The translations under genes were made by a program, and so were the position numbers. The notes beneath the pieces were generated by a model. That model made no database searches and was not told the origin of the DNA. It saw only the letters and a program-made list of their open reading frames with translations. A stretch of 64,000 nt of DNA from Daedaleopsis sinensis (lineage: Eukaryota > Basidiomycota > Agaricomycetes > Polyporales > Polyporaceae): contig CM066300.1 in NCBI GenBank assembly GCA_033807695.1, forward strand, positions 3,596,001-3,660,000, in the 5' to 3' direction. Shown piece after piece: positions 59,005 to 64,000 of the stretch (its first letter is position 1; each line of letters begins with the position of its first letter).

Positions 59005-62000
59005 CTACTCATCTTCCTCGCGCTTGTGGTGCCTGCCGTGCGATCCGTGGTGACGACGTTCCTCCCCTCCGAGCGAGAGTTCCTCGACGCCGTACGTCTC
59101 CCCGCTCTCCCCGAGGCCACCTTCCCCTCCACGTCTGTAGCTGTCACCCCCACTGTAGTCGCCTTGGTTGCCGCCATAGCCACCTCCGCCATATCCCTCC
59201 TCCCGACGGCTTCCATACTCGGAGCCACCGTCGCCGCCACCGCGGTTGTACGAAGGTGTATATCCTGCTCCGTGTCCACCCTCCTGACGACCATACTCGG
59301 ACGTCTCCTCCTGGCGGCTGTTGCCACCACTGTACTCTTGCTCACGACGGCGTCCATAGTCGTCGTTGTCACGGCGAGGAGCCTCGTAATCGTTCGACCG
59401 GTATTCGTCACGGTTCCCGCCATACTCCTCCCGACGCTCACCGCCGTAGTTTCCACCCCCGTGGCCTTCCTGATGGCGGCGGGGACGTTCATCTTCGCCG
59501 TAGGTCTGGCGAGAACCGTACGAGTCCTCGTTACGGTCACGACCGCCGCCGCCGTACGTGGCCCCCCCGTAAGACTCGGGTTCGTCGTTCCGTTGCCCGC
59601 GGCGCTCAGAGTCATAGGCAGACTCGTTGCGTCCGTAAGTGGGCTCTTCGCTACGTCCGTAGCTAGGCTCTTTGCTACGTCCATAGCTAGGTTCTTCACT
59701 GCGTCCATAGCTAGGTTCTTCACTGCGTCCATAGCTAGGCTCTTCGGTGCGTCCATAGCTAGGTTCTTCGCTCCGTCCATACGAAGGCTCCTGACGCCCG
59801 CCGCCGTATCCTGACTGGCGGCCGTACGATGGCTGCTCTTGACGTCTACCTCCGGTGTTGTAAGTTTCTTCCTCCTTGCGCCTGGAGTCTCCATATCCGC
59901 CTCCACCGTAGCTTTGATCTGAACCTCCATAACGCTGCGGCTCCGAGGAACCGTATCCACCGGAGGAGCCGTGTGTAGCGCTGCCGGAGCCGTACTGACC
60001 TCCAGAGCTCTGGGTAACATGACCACCGTAGACATCACTAGAGTTGGCCATGTCATCGTCAGATCCCTGGCGTTTGTTCTTGCCGGCGCGGACGCTCTCC
60101 TATATCCTCTCATTTATAAGCCACCACCTTCTCGGAAAGGTAAACACCGCGAACCTTGGTAAGGGCCTGGATCGTCTCGTCGACATTCTCCAAGCCATCG
60201 ACCCACGCCTTCATTGTCTGGAACATCTCTGCTTGAATACGAGAGTTACCATTGGCGTACCACGGGTGGTGGAAAGCCTCAAGGATCTGAGGCAGAAAGA
60301 AGCGGATCAACGATACTATAGCCTGAGGGCGGGGAAGTAAATACTCACCTCATCTATCGCCCTATCAATATCGTTGTTTTCGAACCATGACTGTATTTTG
60401 ATTAGGGTTCTGCATCCAAGATACAAAACTGCGCGGTACACACCTGGACTAATATCTTGACAGTGTGCTGGACGACGACCTGAGCAATCTTGCCCGCCGG
60501 TTCATTCAGGATCAAGGCGAAGTGATCCTAGGTCTTAGAGTGAGCGGAGGATTCAGTGTGTTCGTTGTTGTCTACTCATACCTTGGACAGTAGACTGTGC
60601 GATGGATCTGACGCGTTGGGGTCTTCGAACACCTGTATTGAGACGGATTATGCCAGATCTATGCTATGCCATGCGCACACATACGTACCTGATACTGGTC
60701 ATCTGTATCAATGACAGCCTTACTTCCCTCTGAAAGCGCTGTTGTGACTTGCTCGAGAATCGGCTGGAAACAAACATTGCTAAGAATTGTATCCAAGCAT
60801 GGTGCGGTACGCGACTCACGGTCACATACGGCGCGAGGACGGTGTAGACAACTAAGAGAAACGATTGGGTCAACATCTCTGGTACAATGGCAAAGACACT
60901 CACAGGCATTGAGCGCATTGGTCAGATTCTCGATGAGGTCCGAAAGGCCGGGTACCATCTCAATCTTCTTGATGACATCGCGATAGATGTTGTCACGCCA
61001 TTTCAACAGCTCCCATAGTTGCTGCTGAACTTCTGGAGGCGCGATGTTGTCAGGATCGAAGTTGTATGCCTTGGATTTAGCTTGCATGTCGTCTGCGGCG
61101 TTCATTTTGTCGTCTTCGGACCCACCGCCAATTGGCAAACTCTTAAGGAGCGCCTGGAGCTTTCCAATGGGGTTGTCCTGGTTGGCACTCTGGACGGGTC
61201 ATGAGTACATGCGATCCAATGTGATGAGAACCCACGTACTTCAGTCAGCTTCTTCGAGAGGTCCACAACGCTAGCCTGGCTCAGGTGGCTATGTATATCA
61301 TATATGAGAAGTAGAAATCAGCATTGAGAATTCATACGCACTCTGTCGCTTCTCCCATGAGCGAGTGCAAGAAATCTACACAAAGCTAATCAGTTGCGGC
61401 TGATGCCTGTGACGGCAGAATACCGACCTGCGCCACCGAAAGTGCCAGTGACGAGTGGGTGAGTTCGGCCACTCGGGGTGTTGACGAGAACTGCATCGAC
61501 GGAGTTGAGTCAAATGTCCTGTATGGGGATAATCTCCAACCCACCGTCATCCCCGACATGACAGAAGACCTCATCGTGGCCCAACTTGCGCAGAGCAAGC
61601 TCACACCAGTTGCTGTGAGCCAGGAGATCTTCTAAGGTGTGCAGACCAGTGCCCAAGAGACGGTAGGCTTCCCACAGCTCTGGACCCTCGCGACCTTGGG
61701 CTCGACGGCCGTTTTCAATGCAAGCGCGGAAGGTACGGCGAATGAGAGCAGTTGAGGTGTCCCAACCCCTGTTCTCAGAAGCCATGTAGTTCTAGTATAC
61801 GATGGTCATGTATAGCTCGTCCGGACGAGCATTTCAACTGACCTTCATGCCAATTCGCTCATCGATCTCGAGTTCTTCCGGATTGACTGGCGGACGCAGT
61901 TTGGGATGGAATTGACGCGCATCACCTTCCTTCTCGGCGTAACCCCTACCACAGATATGAGCAATTTTTATATTATCTGAGCATAAACGCCTCACTTGGG

Positions 62001-62699
62001 ATTGTCGATGTGCTCCGTCGGAAGGTACACACCGAGACGATCAGCAGTAACTTGGAACTCTTCAGTCGCAAAGCCAAAGGTCTGCGAGAGAAATGCTCGT
62101 CGTAGTCATGCGTAAACCAGAAGGAGCATCACTCACCAAGAAGCCCAAGATGGAGACGATCAAAACAAGGGTGTCCGCAGAGAGCTTGCTCAGCCCAGCA
62201 ATATCCATAGCCTACAATCTTGGGTTTATCCATGTCTAGAAGTCAAGTCCAGAATCAATGCGTACTTGAGAGTAGTCCCGCAACCAATTGCCCTAATGCA
62301 ACATTAACCACAATGCAAAAAGGTAGCTGTAGAAGGCACGTACGAAGTAAACCCGCTTAACGTCTTCCTTCGAGAAGTTGGGGCCTGCGCCGCCACTAGC
62401 GGCCGCGCTCAGGACAGTCTGGGCGAAACCGAGAAGCCCTCCACCTCCTCCGTGGTGTCCAACGGACTTTGCAAGTTCGGAGAGTATATTCTCGATATCG
62501 CCATGACGGAAAGCCTTGCCTGCATTGGTGATTGGTCGAGAGGCCAGTTATAGTGTGGACGATCAGGGCATCTGGAGCAGCGCTCACCGTTGAGGTACGC
62601 AAAATCGGGAATGTCACCCGCTCCGAATGCGTAGGTCTCGGAGGGAAGGAGAACGAGGAGAACAGTGAGTACAAGAAGAGTGGTCGTGAAAGAGTGCAT
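59005..62699 (-). CDS. het-c: HET-C family protein with Gly/Tyr-rich repeat tail
   Basis: Multi-exon minus-strand gene from ATG 62699 (signal peptide MHSFTTTLLVLTVLLVLLPS) to the stop at 59005. The HET-C domain shows FGAGDIPDFAYLNGKAFRHG, DIENILSELAKSVG, VYFGNWLRDYSQAMD, YRLLGTGLHTLEDLLAHSNW, CELALRKLG and later LEAFHHPWYANGNSRIQAEM. The exon ending LTK joins to ESVRAGKNKRQGS by a 54-55-nt intron near 60100-60154, linking the domain to a roughly 350-residue tail rich in Gly, Tyr, Arg and Glu and ending HHKREEDE. In Neurospora, HET-C also has a glycine-rich C terminus and controls heterokaryon incompatibility. In basidiomycetes its role is unproven. The tail holds a 24-bp minisatellite. Confidence 0.9.
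59641..59795 (-). repeat. 24-bp minisatellite coding EEPSYGRS repeats in HET-C
   Basis: Seven tandem units of 24 bp encode EPSYGR(S/T/N) with E or K before each unit (minus strand). Units differ mainly by synonymous or single changes, which points to recent expansion. All changes keep the frame. Confidence 0.9.
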
Positions 62700-62985
62700 C
62701 GATGTGGTTGTTGAGAGAGAGGCTCCGAGCTATCGCAGTACTTATGGCCGCGTCGTTACGCTGCCAAGACTATCCAGTTTCGATCAGATTGCAGATATGA
62801 CATCATGACCCCCTCCGGCTGTCCTCACCTCTAGCTCCTCAGCGAGATATTCAAGAAATATTGAGTACAATGTGATGTGGTATGTATTATATCCGTACAG
62901 CCATGGTGCATAGTCGACAAGCAAGTGGGAACAACAAAACATTTCCGAGCGATAGTCCACAGATGGTCATAGCAAGAGAACACCC

Positions 62986-64000
62986 TCACGACAGCTTCAC
63001 TTTCTTCGCCGGCGGCGGCTTCCCCGCCTCTCCCCCCTTCCTCTTCGCGGTGCTACCAGGGCCCCTGATCGGCGCGAGGAGCTCGCGGTATCGGCTGCGC
63101 AGCTTCACCGCCCAGTCCCCTACATCCGACTCCGCGCCGTTGAACATTATCGCGTTGTGAATCATGAGATCTAAGTCCGCCTCGAAAGCGTCGATCGAGT
63201 CGTACTTGTCCTGGTTTAGCTTCTGCATGATCGTCTTCAGATCACGAGCGTCCTTCCGCGGAATGACATCAAAGTACGTGGGTATACCCAATGCCACGGG
63301 GTCGACGGGCTCCCGGAACACCCAAGACCTGTCCATACAGTATTAGCAGCCGTCTGAAAGTGCTGTAGGCGAGAACATACAGAGGCTCTGAGATGATCTG
63401 GTTCAGCATCTTCCTGAGAGCCGTCTTCTCGTTATACGAGAGCTTCCTCTCCATCGCCTTGGCCCATTCTTTCTTGAACAGACGTTCAAGGGTATCGGCG
63501 CACTGCACTGGATATGTCATCGGAGGGTTGAAAATTCGGCAATTGGCGAAGATCAACTCGATGTCCTTGGCGAACTCCTCCATCGTCGAGTATTTGTTCT
63601 CATTGAGCTTCGAGTTCATGGTGCCAAGATCCATCGGTTGCTTGATCTCTTCGTAATACCTAAGAACGGAACGGGGTCAGCCTTGTAACATGCTTGCGTT
63701 CTTCGCACGCACGTAGGACAGCCGTCAAGAGCAGGATCGACGGGGCGCATGAAAATAGGAGCCTCCGGCTGCTTTCCAAGCGTACGCAAGATCTCTCGAC
63801 ACTTCTTGTCGTTGAGCGGGGTAGACTGCGCGACGACAGATCGCTTCGTCTTCCCATTCGCAGGCGTCACTGGCCGAGACGAATCATCCTTCTCCTTGCC
63901 CTTAATCGACACGCGAGGAGGGGCGGGAACTCGCTCAGGTGCAGGTGCAGGTGGCGACGGCTTGGGAGACGGCTTGGGAGGCCGTTCTTTCGTCCTCGAA
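62986..64000 (-). CDS. Tandem-bromodomain protein, probably TFIID subunit TAF2 C terminus (5' part outside)
   Basis: Exons 64000..63713 (open to the edge), 63659..63381 and 63328..62986. A Pro/Lys-rich linker (KPSPKPSPPAPAPERVPAPP) precedes two bromodomain-like repeats. Repeat 1 runs from KKCREILRTLGKQPEAPIF through RPVDPALDGCPTYYEEIKQP, MDLGTMNSKLNENKY and ELIFANCRIFNPP. Repeat 2 has EPVDPVALGIPTYFDVIPRK, LKTIMQKLNQDKYDSI and DLMIHNAIMFNGAESDVG. It ends in a basic, nuclear-localisation-like tail (PPPAKKVKL). By recollection, filamentous-fungal and basidiomycete TAF2 proteins carry such C-terminal bromodomains after an aminopeptidase-like region, which would lie right of the window. Repeat 2 seems degenerate at the Pro-Met-Asp loop (RKDARDL). 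Confidence 0.7.

Noticed and set aside
58960..59814. 284-codon plus-strand hydrophobic frame opposite HET-C
   Set aside because: It is the antisense of the repetitive Gly/Tyr/Arg codons, which yields Ala/Val/Leu/Thr runs that only mimic membrane helices.
58911..60113. 400-codon minus-strand frame rich in Val, Thr and Met overlapping the HET-C tail
   Set aside because: It is the shifted-frame reading of the HET-C repeat tail; the frame ending HHKREEDE joins to the HET-C domain by a proper intron.

Overview
This window is nuclear DNA from a basidiomycete fungus, most likely an Agaricomycete. The signs are genes broken by many short GT-AG introns (about 50-80 nt), fairly GC-rich coding sequence, small intergenic gaps, and families typical of mushrooms and wood-decay fungi: a DUF6533-type membrane protein, a PriA-like cysteine-rich secreted protein and a HET-C protein. 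No viral, plasmid or bacterial features were seen. I recognise about 22 genes. Most exon coordinates below were rebuilt by hand from splice signals, reading phase and protein-family continuity, so they are predictions.

Layout, left to right. 1-6.8 kb: the 3' part of an RNF10/Mag2 RING E3 ligase gene (+), the osmosensor SHO1 (-), and an unrecognised membrane protein (+). 7.2-13.8 kb: a truncated SIN3-like copy followed directly by the full nine-exon SIN3 corepressor gene (+). 14.0-16.1 kb: a single-pass membrane protein whose tail carries PPxY and PSAP motifs (+). 16.1-19.4 kb: no supported gene. 19.4-24.5 kb: a DUF6533 membrane protein and the ER mannosyltransferase ALG9 (both -). 25.2-27.4 kb: a single-exon Ser/Pro-rich protein (+). 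27.7-36.0 kb: a run of minus-strand genes: NCS1 purine-cytosine permease, beta-COP (SEC26), an RRM-less CstF-64-like 3'-end processing protein, and a dithiol glutaredoxin. 36.3-41.1 kb: NIF3 (+), complex I 49-kDa subunit (-), and a mannose-6-phosphate-receptor-like protein (+). 41.8-52.8 kb: two paralogous bHLH transcription factor genes on the same strand, about 9 kb apart, with a gene-poor stretch and a four-TM protein gene between them. 55.0-57.9 kb: tubulin cofactor A (+), Mediator subunit Med11 (-) and a PriA-like protein (-). 59.0-62.7 kb: HET-C with a Gly/Tyr-rich repeat tail (-). 63.0-64.0 kb: the C-terminal tandem bromodomains of a probable TAF2 (-), running off the right edge.

Most of these are unlinked housekeeping functions: transcription (SIN3, Med11, TAF2-like, bHLH pair), mRNA 3' ends, vesicle traffic and glycosylation (SEC26, ALG9, MRH protein), mitochondria and redox (NDUFS2, glutaredoxin, NIF3), tubulin folding, and signalling (SHO1). 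I see no secondary-metabolite or defence gene cluster. The most unusual items are the head-to-tail SIN3 partial duplication, whose truncated copy has kept its splice sites and an open reading frame through internal deletions, the RRM-less CstF-64-like gene, the membrane protein combining PPxY and PSAP motifs, and the expanded minisatellite in HET-C.
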